Assembly: GCA_963766995.1 (NCBI GenBank)
Contig: CAVYCE010000003.1
Span: 682,001 to 746,000 of the forward strand
DNA length: 64,000 nt
Direction: 5' to 3'
Source of the DNA: Bog-473 sp963766995
GTDB lineage: Bacteria > Actinomycetota > Acidimicrobiia > Acidimicrobiales > RAAP-2
Shown: one piece after another, positions 18,665 to 28,889 of the stretch
Numbering within the stretch: the stretch's first letter is position 1
How the letters are laid out: every line of letters starts with the position of its first letter
The notes under the pieces: model-generated
What the model saw: the letters and a program-made list of their open reading frames with translations, nothing else
What the model was told of the DNA's origin: nothing
Database searches by the model: none
Translations under genes and position numbers: made by a program

Positions 18665-20225
18665 CTACCGGCCTTTCGGCGGGGTGACGCGGCCACCTTT
18701 CTTCTTCTTTTTGGTGCCCTTATTGCCCCCAATGACCGGCTGAGGGGCCCCGTTGGGGGCAGTCGGGCAGGCCTGGAAATGAGGCGGGAAGGTCGGGTCC
18801 ACCAATGTCTCCCATGAGCTGGGAAAGCATGTCGAAGTCCGGGCCACCGGCGCCGGCCGCCTGTTGGGCCAGTTTGCGGGCGGCTCGGCCACCCATGCCC
18901 CCAGGCATGGACGGCATGCCAGGGATGTTTGGCATGTTGCCCGATGCCATCCCCTTCATCATTTTCTGCATCTCCTTGAACTGCTTGAGGAGAGCGTTCA
19001 CATCCTGGATGGTGGTGCCCGAGCCTCGGGCGATGCGGCTGCGGCGGGAACCGTCGAGCAGGTTGGTGTCGTCCCGCTCGGCGGGCGTCATGGAGTGGAT
19101 GATGGCCTCCACCCGGGAGACCTCGCCGTCGTCGATCTGCCCGGCGGCCTGGCGCATCTCCTTGGACATGCCGGGCATGAGCTTCATGAGCCCGCCCAGT
19201 GAACCCATCTTCTTGACCTGCTGGAGCTGCGAGAGGAAGTCCTCCAGCGTGAAGTGGCCCTGCAGCAGACGGGCCGCCCCCTTGGCCACCACGTCGGAGT
19301 CCATGGTGCGGTCGGCCTGCTCAATCAGGCTCATGATGTCGCCCATGCCGAGGATGCGGTCGGCCATGCGGTCCGGGTGGAAGAGGTCGAAGTCGCCCAG
19401 GCGCTCACCCGTGCTGGCGAAGGCGATGGGCTTGCCCACCACGCCCTTGACCGAGAGCGCGGCGCCGCCGCGAGCGTCGCCGTCGAGCTTGGAGAGGATG
19501 ACGGCGTCGAGTTCGAGGGTGTCGTGGAACGCCTTGGCCGTGGTCACCGCGTCCTGGCCGATCATGGCGTCGATGACGAGGAACGTGTAGTGCGGGTCGG
19601 TCGCCTTCGAAATGCTGCGGATCTCGTCCATGAGGTTGGCGTCGATGGTGAGGCGCCCCGCTGTATCGATGATGCAGATGTCCTTGCCGAGGCGCCTGGC
19701 TTCCTCGAGGCCGGCCTTGGCTGCGGCGACTGGGTTGGTGGGCTCGCTGAAAACGGAGACCCCGGCCTGCTCGCCGAGGATGCGCAACTGCTCGACGGCG
19801 GCGGGGCGTTGGAGGTCGGCGCCGACCAATATCGGATTGCGGCCCTGCTGCTTCCACCACAGCGCCAACTTGGCCGAGGCCGTCGTCTTACCAGCACCCT
19901 GGAGCCCAGCCATGAGGATGACGGTGGGTGGACGTGAGGCGTAGGAGATCTTGAGGGTGTCACCGCCGAGGACACCCACCAACTCTTCGTGGACGGCCTT
20001 GATGACCTGCTGACCTGGGGTCAGGCTCTTGGAGAGCGACTCGGCGCTGACCCGCAGGCGGATCCCGTCACAAAAACGACGGGTGACCGACAACTCCACG
20101 TCGGCCTCGAGCAGGGCGGTACGAATCTCGCCAATGGCCTCTTCGAGGTCAGCCTCGGAGATGCGACCCCGGCCTCGGAGGCGGGTGGAAATTCCCTCTA
20201 AACGGGAGGAGAGGCCTTCGAACAT
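18665..20225 (-). CDS. ffh: Signal recognition particle protein Ffh, one +1 frameshift near the end
   Basis: The SRP GTPase that binds signal peptides and 4.5S RNA, about 519 residues after correction. N domain from MFEGLSSRLEGISTRL; G domain with GLQGAGKTTASAKLA (P-loop), DTAGRL, and SKLDGDARGGAALS; M domain with the helices around GGLMKLMPGMSKEM and RIARGSGTTIQDVNALLKQF. An extra base near 18762 breaks the tail; corrected, it ends with PQPVIGGNKGTKKKKKGGRV, a basic C-terminus. Essential gene, so the shift is attributed to error. Confidence 0.96.
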
Positions 20226-20313
20226 GGGTGCTCAGCGTAGCCGTGGGCTGATTCCCTCCTACCCTCAGGTGGCGACTACGGTGCCGGCGCCCCTTTCGAA
20301 AGGTCTCTGGCCC

Positions 20314-20838
20314 ATGTCTCACTCAGCATGCCGCCGCACCCTGATCACCGTCGTCTCGGTGGTTGCCGTGCTGTCGCTCGCAGCTTGCGGCTCTTCATCG
20401 CCGCCGAAGAGCGCTGCGTCATCTTCGGGCAGCAACATCCCGGCGGCGGATCAGTCGCCCGCGGGGTCGTCCGGGGTGGCGCCAACGGTGATCGTGCCCA
20501 AGGACACCCCTCCCCGGCAGCTCGAAAGTGCGGACCTGATAACGGGAAACGGTGCGACGGCCGAAGACGGCGACATGGTGACAGTCCAATACGTGCTGGC
20601 CACCTATTCGACGGGCAAGGTGGTGCAATCGTCGTGGTCGAGCCAGCCCTTTTCGTTCGCTCTCGGTGAGGGTCACGTCATCCCCGGGTGGGACACCGGG
20701 GTGGTGGGGATGAAGGTTGGCGGGCGGCGCGAGCTGATCATTCCGCCCAGTGATGGCTACGGCAGCAACTCCCCCGGACCCGGCATTTCGGCCAACGACA
20801 CGCTGGTGTTCGTCATCGACCTGCTGAAGGTTTCCTAA
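20314..20838 (+). CDS. FKBP-type peptidyl-prolyl isomerase lipoprotein
   Basis: A 174-residue secreted lipoprotein with an FKBP domain. The signal peptide ends in the lipobox LAAC with Cys25 as the expected lipidation site. A Ser/Ala-rich linker follows to about residue 60, and then an FKBP fold with GDMVTVQYV, the pattern FSFALGEGHVIPGWDTGVVGMKVGGRRELIIPP, and DTLVFVIDLLKV at the end. The active-site segment GHVIPGWD is intact. ATG 20314 was chosen because it begins the signal peptide; the frame is open further upstream but that part is not signal-like. It is divergent from ffh. Confidence 0.92.
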   Translation: MSHSACRRTLITVVSVVAVLSLAACGSSSPPKSAASSSGSNIPAADQSPAGSSGVAPTVIVPKDTPPRQLESADLITGNGATAEDGDMVTVQYVLATYSTGKVVQSSWSSQPFSFALGEGHVIPGWDTGVVGMKVGGRRELIIPPSDGYGSNSPGPGISANDTLVFVIDLLKVS

Positions 20839-20850
20839 GGCGCCCGATCG

Positions 20851-21240
20851 TCACGCGCTGCCGTAGGGGCGGGTGATGATCTCGAGGAGATGACCGTCGG
20901 GGTCGCGCCAGTAGACGCCCCGGCCTCCGTCGTGATGATTGATCTCGCCGGGCAGGTTGAGCATGGGATCGGCCCAGTAATCCTGTTGGCTATCGGTGAT
21001 GCGACCGAAGATCTGGTCGAACTCGGATTCACTGACCAAGAAGGCGTAGTGCTGAGGCTGAATCTCTTCGTCGGCGTCCCAGTAGTTGTGGAAGTCCATC
21101 GAGATACCGTTGTCGAGCTCCACACACATGAAGGGCCCGTAGGGAATGGCAGGCGGTCGGCCGAGGAATTCGGTCAAGTAGGCGGCCGACGCTTCCTTGT
21201 TGCGACACGGCACGATGGTGTGGTTGAGCTGGATTGTCAT
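20851..21240 (-). CDS. VOC (glyoxalase/dioxygenase) superfamily protein
   Basis: A 129-residue single VOC domain. It starts MTIQLNHTIVPCRNKEASAAYL, with the first-module His, and ends with GRGVYWRDPDGHLLEIIT, the typical Glu-bearing metal-ligand strand. Ligands fit a divalent-metal enzyme, but the substrate cannot be predicted for this broad family. The ATG overlaps the stop of the upstream hydrolase gene, so the two form an operon. Confidence 0.85.
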   Translation of the reverse strand: MTIQLNHTIVPCRNKEASAAYLTEFLGRPPAIPYGPFMCVELDNGISMDFHNYWDADEEIQPQHYAFLVSESEFDQIFGRITDSQQDYWADPMLNLPGEINHHDGGRGVYWRDPDGHLLEIITRPYGSA

Positions 21241-21959
21241 GTGGTCTCCTCCAGAAAATGTTGGACCATGGGCACAAGGACGTCCGAGCATCGAGTGACG
21301 CCCATGTGTGTGGTGTTGGGGAGCACGGCCAGTCGGGCGTTCGGCATGAGGGCGTGCATAGCGATGATGCGAGACATGGGCGTGAAGTCACGGTCACCGA
21401 AGACGAGCAACGTCGGGGCGGCGATCGATGCCAGCTCCTCGTCGGACCAGCCGCTCCACGAGTGCACCATGGTTGAGGTCTTGGCGGCGAATGCATCGAA
21501 GTGTTCGGGGTCAGGCGCGACAGCGGCATAGGCGTCGCGCATGGCCTGGAAGTCCTGCTGCGTCGGGAGCTGGTCTTCGGTCAGTGGAACGCTGTCATCG
21601 GGCTGGTAGTCGACCGACGCGATGATCAGTCGATTGATGCGGCCGGGGTGGCGCAGGGCAAGCTGCAGCAGGACCGCGCCGCCGAGGCTGTAGCCGAGAA
21701 AATCCGCCGTGGGAACCTGCAGGCGGTCGAGTAGCGCGAACACGTCGTCGGCCAGCGTGTCGAGCGCCATGGGTCGGTCGTTGTCCGGCGTGCGGCCGTG
21801 ACCCTGGAGTTCGAGGGCGATGACCCTGCGCTGCTGGGCCAGACCCGGGATGAGGAGGCCGAAGGACAGCTCAATGGTCAGCAGACCGCCATGGAGCAAC
21901 ACGAGTGGGCGACCGCTGCTGGGTCCGTGCTCCTCGAAGTAGGTGTCGGTCGACTCCAT
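21237..21959 (-). CDS. Alpha/beta-fold hydrolase
   Basis: A 240-residue alpha/beta hydrolase. The oxyanion-hole strand is VLLHGGLL, the nucleophile elbow GYSLGGA carries the catalytic Ser, the acid is expected in LLVFGDRDFTP and the His in NTTHMGV. The organisation resembles small esterases and C-C hydrolases; the substrate is unknown. ATG 21959 was preferred over longer alternatives because the extra N-terminal residues are not conserved-looking and would overlap the divergent DUF5655 gene. It is coupled to the VOC gene downstream. Confidence 0.88.
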   Translation of the reverse strand: MESTDTYFEEHGPSSGRPLVLLHGGLLTIELSFGLLIPGLAQQRRVIALELQGHGRTPDNDRPMALDTLADDVFALLDRLQVPTADFLGYSLGGAVLLQLALRHPGRINRLIIASVDYQPDDSVPLTEDQLPTQQDFQAMRDAYAAVAPDPEHFDAFAAKTSTMVHSWSGWSDEELASIAAPTLLVFGDRDFTPMSRIIAMHALMPNARLAVLPNTTHMGVTRCSDVLVPMVQHFLEETT

Positions 21960-21999
21960 GCGGCTCACACTATGGGCCGAGTCGAAGCACAATGGCAGA

Positions 22000-22416
22000 G
22001 TGGCTGCCTGGGTGTGCCCCAAGTGCCGGCGGCAATTCGCCCGGACTCGCCAATCGCATGAGTGCGCACCGGCCATGTCTTTGGAGCAGTACTTCTCCAC
22101 TGGACCGTCCTTTGAGCGGCCCATCTTTGAGGCCGTGATGCGCCATCTGGAAGGCATCGGGCCGGTGCACGTCGAGCCGGTGTCGGTCGGGATCTTCTTG
22201 AAGCGGGCGCGGTCATTCGTCGAACTGCGGCCGAAGACCAAGTGGGTGGCCATGTGTCTGTTCCTGCCCCACCCGCCGCAGCATCGCCTCATCACTCGGA
22301 AGGTGATGGAGTACCACGGGACGTATTACGCCGTGGCCAACCTCAAGAGCGCCGATGACGTCGATCCGGCGCTGGGCGCGCTGTTGACCGAGGCCTACTT
22401 CAACTCACCCGAGTAG
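22000..22416 (+). CDS. DUF5655-type small protein with N-terminal Cys/His motif
   Basis: About 138 residues. The start contains WVCPKCRRQFARTRQSHEC, a likely zinc-binding C-x2-C...H-x-C arrangement, followed by a compact domain (SLEQYFSTGPSFERPIFEAV, then VSVGIFLKRARSFVELRPKTKW) that resembles DUF5655. The biochemical role of this family is unknown. GTG 22000 is the nearest start before the Cys motif; an ATG at 22072 would remove it. It is divergent from the hydrolase and converges with ftsY, overlapping its end by about 12 bases. Confidence 0.65.
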   Translation: MAAWVCPKCRRQFARTRQSHECAPAMSLEQYFSTGPSFERPIFEAVMRHLEGIGPVHVEPVSVGIFLKRARSFVELRPKTKWVAMCLFLPHPPQHRLITRKVMEYHGTYYAVANLKSADDVDPALGALLTEAYFNSPE

Positions 22417-23476
22417 GGCGTCGACGAACTCGTCGGGGTCGAAGGCCACGAGATCGTCGACCCCTTCGCCCAATCCAACCAGCTTCACCGGGAGTCCGAG
22501 TTCGCGCTGCACGGCGATGACAATGCCGCCCTTGGCCGTCCCGTCCAGCTTGGTGAGCACGATCCCGGTGACGGTCACTGCCTCGGTGAACTCACGCGCT
22601 TGGACCAGCGCGTTTTGACCAGTGGTCGCATCGAGGACGAGCAGGACTTCGGTGACATGGCCCGGATCGCGGTCGGCCACACGGCGGATCTTCTTCAGCT
22701 CCTCGACCAGATTGACCTTGTTGTGGAGGCGCCCTGCGGTGTCGGCCAACACGAGGTCATTGCCCCGGGCGGCCGCGCGCTGGACGGCATCGAACACAAT
22801 GGCGCTGGGATCCCCACCCTCGGCACCGCGCACAATGTCAACACCTGAGCGCTCGGCCCACATGCCGAGCTGGTCGGCCGCAGCGGCACGGAAGGTGTCG
22901 CCGGCGGCCAGGAGCACGGACCGACCGGCGGTGCTCTGCTGACGGGCCAGCTTCCCGATGGTGGTGGTCTTGCCCACGCCGTTCACGCCGACGACGAGCC
23001 AGACGTCGGGAGAACCGGCCTTCCCGTCGAAGCGCAGGGCGCGGGATTCGTTGACATTGAGCAAGGCACGGATTTCCTGGCCCAAGGCAGTGAGGAGGTC
23101 TGTCCCACCGGCGATTTCTTTGCTGTCGACCCGTCGGCGGAGGTCAGTCAGGAGTGCAGTGGTGGTTTGCACACCCACGTCGAGCGCGAATCAACGCCTC
23201 CTCCAGCGACTCCCATGTCGAGGCATCGATCTTGCCAGTGCGCAATGACGACACGGCACCGCTGAACAGACCGCGGACCGTACCCAAGCGACCTCGGTAG
23301 GTGGCGGGCTCGGGCTCCGCTTCAGCGATCGGGGCTGGCGTTGGTGCTGTTTTTGGTGCAGATGGAGCAGTTGCAATTGGCGCAGCACGCCCACGGGAGC
23401 GGGAGCGAGTGATGACCACAGTGGCGACCAGGGCCACCACGATGATGGCAATGATGGCGATCAGGACGGCAGTCAC
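22405..23476 (-). CDS. ftsY: SRP receptor FtsY, one +1 frameshift
   Basis: The SRP receptor GTPase, about 356 residues after correction. An N-terminal membrane anchor (VLIAIIAIIVVALVATVVI) is typical of actinobacterial FtsY, followed by an Ala/Pro-rich linker, the N domain, then the G domain with GVNGVGKTTTIGKLA, DTAGRLHN, and LTKLDGTAKGG. An extra C near 23190 splits EALIRA from DVGVQTTTALL; removing it restores one protein. GTG 23476 overlaps the smc stop. Essential, so the shift is treated as an error. Confidence 0.95.
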
Positions 23477-26400
23477 ACCGGTTCCTTTTCCACCTTCTGG
23501 CTCACCACTTGGGAGGAGCCGCCCGGGGCCATCGTCACGCCATAGAGGGCGTCGCCCGTCTCCATGGTGCGCTTTTGATGGCTGACAATCAGGAGTTGGG
23601 CTTCGTCGCGGAACTCTCGGACGAGACCGAGGAAACGGTGGAGGTTCACGTCGTCGAGAGCGGCCTCGACCTCGTCCATCAGATAGAACGGTGATGGTCG
23701 GCTGCGGAAGACGGCAAAGAGGAAGGCCAGCGCCGCCATGGAGCGCTCGCCACCCGAGAGTAGCGAGACCCGACGCACATTGCGCCCGGCAGGTCGCACC
23801 TCAATCTCGACTCCGGTGTTGAGCAGATCATCGGGATCGGTCAACACCATGCGGCCGGTACCGCCGGGAAAGAGCATGGCGACCAAGAACGAGAAGTGCT
23901 CGTTGACGTCAGCCGCGGCGGCGGCGAAGGACGTGATGATTTCCTCGTCCAGCGCGCGCACGACTTCGTGCAACTCGCGGCGAGCACCGCGCACGTCGTC
24001 GACCTGTACTTCAAGCTCTTTGTGGCGTCCTTCGAGAGTGGACAGCTCCTCGAGGGCGAGCGGGTTCACCGGTCCGAGAGCGACGAGCTTGCGCTCCAGC
24101 TCCTCGGCGTGGGCGGAGAGGGTGGTCCCCTCCTTCACTTCCGGTTCGGGCAAGCCGGCCAGGTCACCCGGCATGGCGCCGAGGTCGCGGGCAATGTGCT
24201 CATGGAGCGACTCGGTCCGGAGGGTAACTTCGTTGGCCTCAAGGTCGAGAGCGCGGGTGCGCGAGCGCACGGCCTCGAGCCGCTGCTCGGTGGTGTGACG
24301 GTCTTGGCGGAGCTGCTCGAGGCGCTGGCCTCCCGCCCGCACGGCGTCGACCTGCTCGCGATAGTCGAGACGCAGGGTGTCGAAGATGGCTTCGAGACGC
24401 TGGTGTTCCACCTCGACTACGCCCTCGAGGCGCTGCAAGGCAGTGGCCTCGGCCTCGAGTCGCTCACGGCGGCTGGCCGCGGTGGCCCGCTCTTCGGCGT
24501 GGCCGTGGAGACGACGCTCGACCTCGGCTTGGCGATCGGCCAGGACGCGGCGTCGCTCGCCCAGTCCGGCCACGCGAAGCTCGAGCTCCTGCTGGCGCAC
24601 GGCAACGTCGGCGCGGCGCTGGGCCAACTCGTGGAAGGCGGCGTTGGCCCGGTCCAGCGTTGGTCGGACCTGGGACAGGCGTTCGGCTTCAAAGCGGGCG
24701 GCGGCCAAGCGCTGTTCAGCCTCACCCCTGGCTTGACGCACGGCGGCCAATTCGGCGGTGACTCGGGCGTGTTCCTCTTCGGTGCGCCGCAGGTCGGCCG
24801 TGGCCGTGGTGCGAGTCGAAGCGTGACGGTCGACCACACGCTCGGCGGCGGCGAGGGCGTCGCGGGCGGCGGCCACGTGTTGGCGAGCCTGGTCGAGCTC
24901 GGCGCGGGCCGCGTCGGCGGCCTCGGCCGCCTCGGTGGCGCGGCGTTGGGCCTCTTCGAGCGCAGCGGCTGTCACGACGCTGGTGGACGAACGGACCCTC
25001 CAACCGGAGGCGGCGAAGCGGTCGCCTTCGGGGGTGACAACGACGAGGTCATCGCGTTCGAGCGAGAGGTCGATGGCGTCTTCCCACGCATCGACGCGCA
25101 CAGCCCGGCCAACCAGCGCGTCGAGCACCGAGTCAGCCATAGATTCGCCGTGGCGAGCCCGCACGTGCTGGCGCACCGACTCAGCGGCGTTCGGAAGGGC
25201 CAGCACGGCTTGATCGTGCTGGCGCGGGGCGAGCACGGCGCCGGTGACGCCTTGGGCTCGCAGGGTGGCCAATGCCTGTTGGGCCGAATCGCGCCCGTTG
25301 ACGACGACGGTAGCCACACCGGCACCGGCGGCGGCTTCGAAGGCTGCTTCCCAGCCTTCGTCGATCTCGACCAAGTCCAACAGCGACCCCACGACACCGT
25401 CGACACCACGGAGCAGCTCCCGGCCCCCGGCGCCTTGGAGGTCGTGCAGCGCCCGCTCCAGGGCTTCGGCCCGCGCCGCCGAACGGTGGCGCTGTTGCTC
25501 GGCTTCGTCGGTGGAGTGTTGCGTGGCATCGAGGAGCCGGGTGGCGGCGGCGAGTTCGGTCTTGCGGGTACCAACGTCGGCGTCGAGGAGGGCGGTAGTG
25601 GCGTCGAGCGAGACGGCGTCACTGGTGAGGCGGTCGGCGGCGACGGCAGTACCGGCTTGTCGGCCCTCGAGGGTGGTGAGGCGCTCATCCAATCCATTCA
25701 GGTCGCGCTGCTCTCGGGCCACGGCCTGCGTGATGGCATCGGTGCGAGCCTCGAGCTTGGAGACGGCCTCTTCGGGCGTGTCCTGGCCGAGGGTGTCGGC
25801 CCAGCGTCGCTGCAGTTGCGCTTCCTCGTCGGCCAGGGCGGCCAACTCGGCTTGGAAGGCGTGACGCTCGGGATCGGCGCCTTGATCGTCCAACACGGCG
25901 GCCTCGATCTCGGAGGACAGGCGGGCGGCCTCTGCTTCGAGGGTGGAGACCACGTCGACGTCGGCTGCCGCATCGAGGGCAGCGACCACGGCTCGGGCCC
26001 GCTCGCGCAGCACACCGGTGGTACCGCGGGCTCGCTCGACCAGACCCTGGACTCGACCCAACGCAGTGGCGAGGTCCTCCTGGCGTCGGGACGAGAGCTC
26101 GGCCGACGTGGAGGTGGCCTCGGCGTCGAGGGTGCCCAGGGAGTCCTGGAGCTCACGCTCTTCGTCGTGGCAGATCTGCAAATTCTGGGCCGCCGTGTGA
26201 CGGCGGTGGCCGAGCTCGGCCAGCTCGGAGCCGGCCAAGTAGCGACGGATGGCCATGAGCTCGCTGGCCACGGTGTCGTGCGAGCGGGCCGCGGCGGCCT
26301 GGCGCTCGAGGGGGCGGATTTGGCGGCGCACCTCACGGACCAGATCACCCAGACGCTCGAGATTCTCGGCCGTCGCCGCTAGTCGGCGCTCGGCCCGCTC

Positions 26401-26922
26401 CCGGCGGCGACGGTGCTTGAGAACCCCGGCGGCCTCCTCAATGATGGCCCGCCGGTCCTCGGGACGGGCGTTGAGCACAGTGTCGAGCTGGCCCTGGCCG
26501 ATGATCATGTGCTGCTGGCGCCCGACTCCGGAGTCCGAGAGCAGCTCCTGAATATCGAGCAGGCGGCACGGCGCGCCATTGATGGCGTACTCACTGTCAC
26601 CAGAGCGGAAGAGCGTGCGGGTGATGGTGACTTCGGCCAAGTCGATGGGAAGTTTCCCCGCCGCGTTGTCGATGGTCAGAGACACCTCGGCCCGCCCCAA
26701 GGCTGGACGAGAGGACGTCCCGGCGAAGATGACGTCTTCCATTTTGGCCGAGCGGAGCGAGCGCGGGCCCTGGGCGCCCAGGACCCAGGTGACGGCATCG
26801 ACCACGTTGGACTTGCCACTGCCGTTGGGGCCGACCACGACGGTGACGCCGGGCTCGAATTCCAGCACGGTGGGGTCGGCGAAGGACTTGAACCCCTTCA
26901 TGCTGAGCGACTTCAGGAACAT
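23473..26922 (-). CDS. smc: Chromosome segregation protein SMC
   Basis: A 1,149-residue SMC, intact in one frame. Walker A GPNGSGKSN is at 31-39; two coiled-coil arms flank a hinge region at about 505-650; the C-terminal head has the ABC signature LLSGGERSM and Walker B FYLMDEVEAALDD followed by the D-loop region. SMC with ScpA/ScpB compacts and segregates the chromosome. It lies between mutM and ftsY, the usual actinobacterial order, and its stop overlaps the ftsY start, so the pair is probably coupled. The very long opposite-strand frame here is a GC-bias shadow. Confidence 0.98.
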   Translation of the reverse strand: MFLKSLSMKGFKSFADPTVLEFEPGVTVVVGPNGSGKSNVVDAVTWVLGAQGPRSLRSAKMEDVIFAGTSSRPALGRAEVSLTIDNAAGKLPIDLAEVTITRTLFRSGDSEYAINGAPCRLLDIQELLSDSGVGRQQHMIIGQGQLDTVLNARPEDRRAIIEEAAGVLKHRRRRERAERRLAATAENLERLGDLVREVRRQIRPLERQAAAARSHDTVASELMAIRRYLAGSELAELGHRRHTAAQNLQICHDEERELQDSLGTLDAEATSTSAELSSRRQEDLATALGRVQGLVERARGTTGVLRERARAVVAALDAAADVDVVSTLEAEAARLSSEIEAAVLDDQGADPERHAFQAELAALADEEAQLQRRWADTLGQDTPEEAVSKLEARTDAITQAVAREQRDLNGLDERLTTLEGRQAGTAVAADRLTSDAVSLDATTALLDADVGTRKTELAAATRLLDATQHSTDEAEQQRHRSAARAEALERALHDLQGAGGRELLRGVDGVVGSLLDLVEIDEGWEAAFEAAAGAGVATVVVNGRDSAQQALATLRAQGVTGAVLAPRQHDQAVLALPNAAESVRQHVRARHGESMADSVLDALVGRAVRVDAWEDAIDLSLERDDLVVVTPEGDRFAASGWRVRSSTSVVTAAALEEAQRRATEAAEAADAARAELDQARQHVAAARDALAAAERVVDRHASTRTTATADLRRTEEEHARVTAELAAVRQARGEAEQRLAAARFEAERLSQVRPTLDRANAAFHELAQRRADVAVRQQELELRVAGLGERRRVLADRQAEVERRLHGHAEERATAASRRERLEAEATALQRLEGVVEVEHQRLEAIFDTLRLDYREQVDAVRAGGQRLEQLRQDRHTTEQRLEAVRSRTRALDLEANEVTLRTESLHEHIARDLGAMPGDLAGLPEPEVKEGTTLSAHAEELERKLVALGPVNPLALEELSTLEGRHKELEVQVDDVRGARRELHEVVRALDEEIITSFAAAAADVNEHFSFLVAMLFPGGTGRMVLTDPDDLLNTGVEIEVRPAGRNVRRVSLLSGGERSMAALAFLFAVFRSRPSPFYLMDEVEAALDDVNLHRFLGLVREFRDEAQLLIVSHQKRTMETGDALYGVTMAPGGSSQVVSQKVEKEPV

Positions 26923-26958
26923 CGAGGCGACGTTAGTGGGATCGGGGGAACGGGAAAA

Positions 26959-27858
26959 TCAGACTTGACAGTGGTCACAGAAGAAGGTGGAACGACCGCC
27001 GACCTTCACGCGCACAATGGTGTTTCGGCAGCGGCGGCAGGCCTGACCTTCCCGGTCGTAGACCTGGTGTGAGCCCTGGAAGTCGCCCAGCTCGCCGAAG
27101 AGATCCCGGTATTGCTCGTCGGCCAAGGACGAGCCTCGGTGCTTAATGGCGTCGGCCAGCGTTTCGACGATGGCTCGGTAGAGGCGGCGCACCTCGGTGG
27201 CCGTGAGCGAGTCAGAGGCTCGGTCGTAGCGCAGTCCGGCCTGGTAGAGCATCTCGTCGGAATAGAGGTTGCCAATGCCGGCGGTGAAGCTCTGGTCCAT
27301 CAGCATGGTCTTCACCCCTGCCTTGTGCTGATGGAGCAGGAGGCCGAAGCGGTCCCAGCTCATCATGTCCTCGATGGGGTCGAAACCGAGGTGGGCCAGC
27401 TCGGGGATGGCCTTGCGGATGGCCACGCCATCGCCGCCGGCCGTGCCCGAGAGCGGACTCAGTGGCGTCCCGTCGGCCTTCAATGGCGGCGTCGAAATGA
27501 ACATTTCGCCGAAGGTGCGAGGGTCGACGTACCGCAGCTCGCCACCCTGGGTGAAGGTGATGACCACGTGGGTGTGCTTGGGCTTGGGATCCTTGATCGA
27601 CTTCACCCGAAGCAACTGGCCGCTCATGCCCAGGTGGACGACGAGGGTGTCACCGCTGTCCAAGGTGATCAGCAGGTACTTGCCCAGGCGGCCGAGTGAC
27701 TTGATGGTTCGACCCTCCAGGGGCACCCGGAAGTGCTTGGCCGAGGCATGACGGCGCACCGATCGCCCGTTGGCGACCGCCACCGTCTTGATCTTCTTGC
27801 CAATCACTTCCCGAGCCAGGTCTTGGCGCAGCGTCTCGACTTCAGGCAGTTCAGGCAT
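26959..27858 (-). CDS. mutM: Formamidopyrimidine-DNA glycosylase MutM (Fpg)
   Basis: A 299-residue base-excision repair enzyme that removes 8-oxoguanine. The catalytic N-terminus PELPEVET is present after the initiator Met (Pro2, Glu3). The strand HVVITF, the block FIGSGIGNLYS-equivalent SFTAGIGNLYSDEMLYQAG, and the C-terminal zinc finger CRRC...CDHC are all seen. Slightly longer than the family's usual 270-290 residues. ATG 27858 is chosen so that the catalytic Pro follows Met directly; the start overlaps the rnc end by 8 bases. Confidence 0.97.
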   Translation of the reverse strand: MPELPEVETLRQDLAREVIGKKIKTVAVANGRSVRRHASAKHFRVPLEGRTIKSLGRLGKYLLITLDSGDTLVVHLGMSGQLLRVKSIKDPKPKHTHVVITFTQGGELRYVDPRTFGEMFISTPPLKADGTPLSPLSGTAGGDGVAIRKAIPELAHLGFDPIEDMMSWDRFGLLLHQHKAGVKTMLMDQSFTAGIGNLYSDEMLYQAGLRYDRASDSLTATEVRRLYRAIVETLADAIKHRGSSLADEQYRDLFGELGDFQGSHQVYDREGQACRRCRNTIVRVKVGGRSTFFCDHCQV

Positions 27859-28536
27859 TTTGCAGCGCCTCCCAAGCGTTCCGAGCCGCTTCTTGCTCGG
27901 CATCCTTCTTGGAGCGCCCTGCCCCTTCGCCGATCAGCGTCCCGCCCACGAAGACCTCGGCCACATAGGCCCGGTCATGGTCGGGACCCGAGCCAACGAC
28001 GACATAGCGAGGTGTTCCCTCGCCGTTGCGTACGGCTCGTTCCTGCAGTCGGCTTTTGTGATCGAAATCGTCCGGCTCCTCACCGGCCCGGGCAATGGCT
28101 TCGGCCAGCTCGCGGAGGACCAGCGTCTCGGCGGCGTCATAGCCGGCATCGAGGTAGACGGCACCCAGAATGGCTTCGAAGGCATCGGCCAGAATGGAGG
28201 CCTTGGCCCGTCCGCCCGAGGCTTCCTCGCCCTTGCCCAACAGCAGCACGTCACCGACGCCCAAACTCTCGGCCACCTGGGCCAGCACGCGGGCGTTCAC
28301 GACGGCGGACCGCACCTTGGCCAGCATGCCTTCGGGGAAATATGGGTAGCGCTCGAAGGCATAGCGGGCGACCACCAAACCGAGGACGGCATCGCCCAAG
28401 AACTCGAAGCGCTCATTGGAGGGCGCACCGCCCTCCTGCTCACCGCACCAACTCCGGTGCGCCAATGCGTGTTCGAGAAGGCTGAGATCGCTGAACGTGT
28501 GGCCCAATCGCTCGGCCAGTTCGGCCGGTCCGTCAA
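27851..28536 (-). CDS. rnc: Ribonuclease III, start region damaged
   Basis: RNase III processes rRNA precursors and double-stranded RNA. The catalytic signature NERFEFLGDAVLGLVV, the acidic pair in DAFEAILGAVYLDAGY, and a C-terminal double-stranded RNA-binding domain (DFDHKSRLQERAV to KDAEQEAARNAWEAL) are intact. The start is uncertain: TTG 28536 overlaps the acpP stop as TTGA, in the same style as other junctions here, but reaching the rnc frame from it requires one missing base near 28530. The corrected length is about 228 residues, normal for the family. Confidence 0.93.
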
Positions 28537-28829
28537 CCTGCCTCGAGCTTGGCGTAGACGTAGTCAACAGCGTCTCTGACAGTACGGAGATCTTCAAGGT
28601 CTTCATCGTCGATGCGGAACCCGACCGTCCGCTCCCCCAATTCTTCTTCCAGCCCTTCCACCAGCTCAATGAGTGCCAGGGAATCGGCGTCAAGGTCCTC
28701 GACAAACGAGGCCCCTTCGGTGATCGTGGAGGGGTCGGTCTCCAAGATGTCAGCCAGCTGATCCCGGATCAGTTCGAACACCCCGTTGCGGTCAAGGGGT
28801 CCGTGATTGGTGTGGGTTTCGGCGGGCAT
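28533..28829 (-). CDS. acpP: Acyl carrier protein
   Basis: A 98-residue acyl carrier protein. The phosphopantetheine site is Ser50 in DADSLALIELV, preceded by FVEDLD, and the protein is strongly acidic. It is slightly longer than E. coli AcpP because of a short N-terminal extension. It lies between plsX and rnc, the normal fatty-acid gene order, so it is likely the ACP of fatty-acid and phospholipid synthesis. Confidence 0.95.
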   Translation of the reverse strand: MPAETHTNHGPLDRNGVFELIRDQLADILETDPSTITEGASFVEDLDADSLALIELVEGLEEELGERTVGFRIDDEDLEDLRTVRDAVDYVYAKLEAG

Positions 28830-28889
28830 GAGCGCATGCTACCGGTTTTTGGGGCGAGATAGCCGCCTTACACCCTCTGACCTGGTCTT

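Noticed and set aside
23896..26382. An 828-codon open frame opposite smc
   Set aside because: Gly/Val/Ala/His-rich composition with no domains, exactly opposite a well-conserved smc; a GC-bias shadow.
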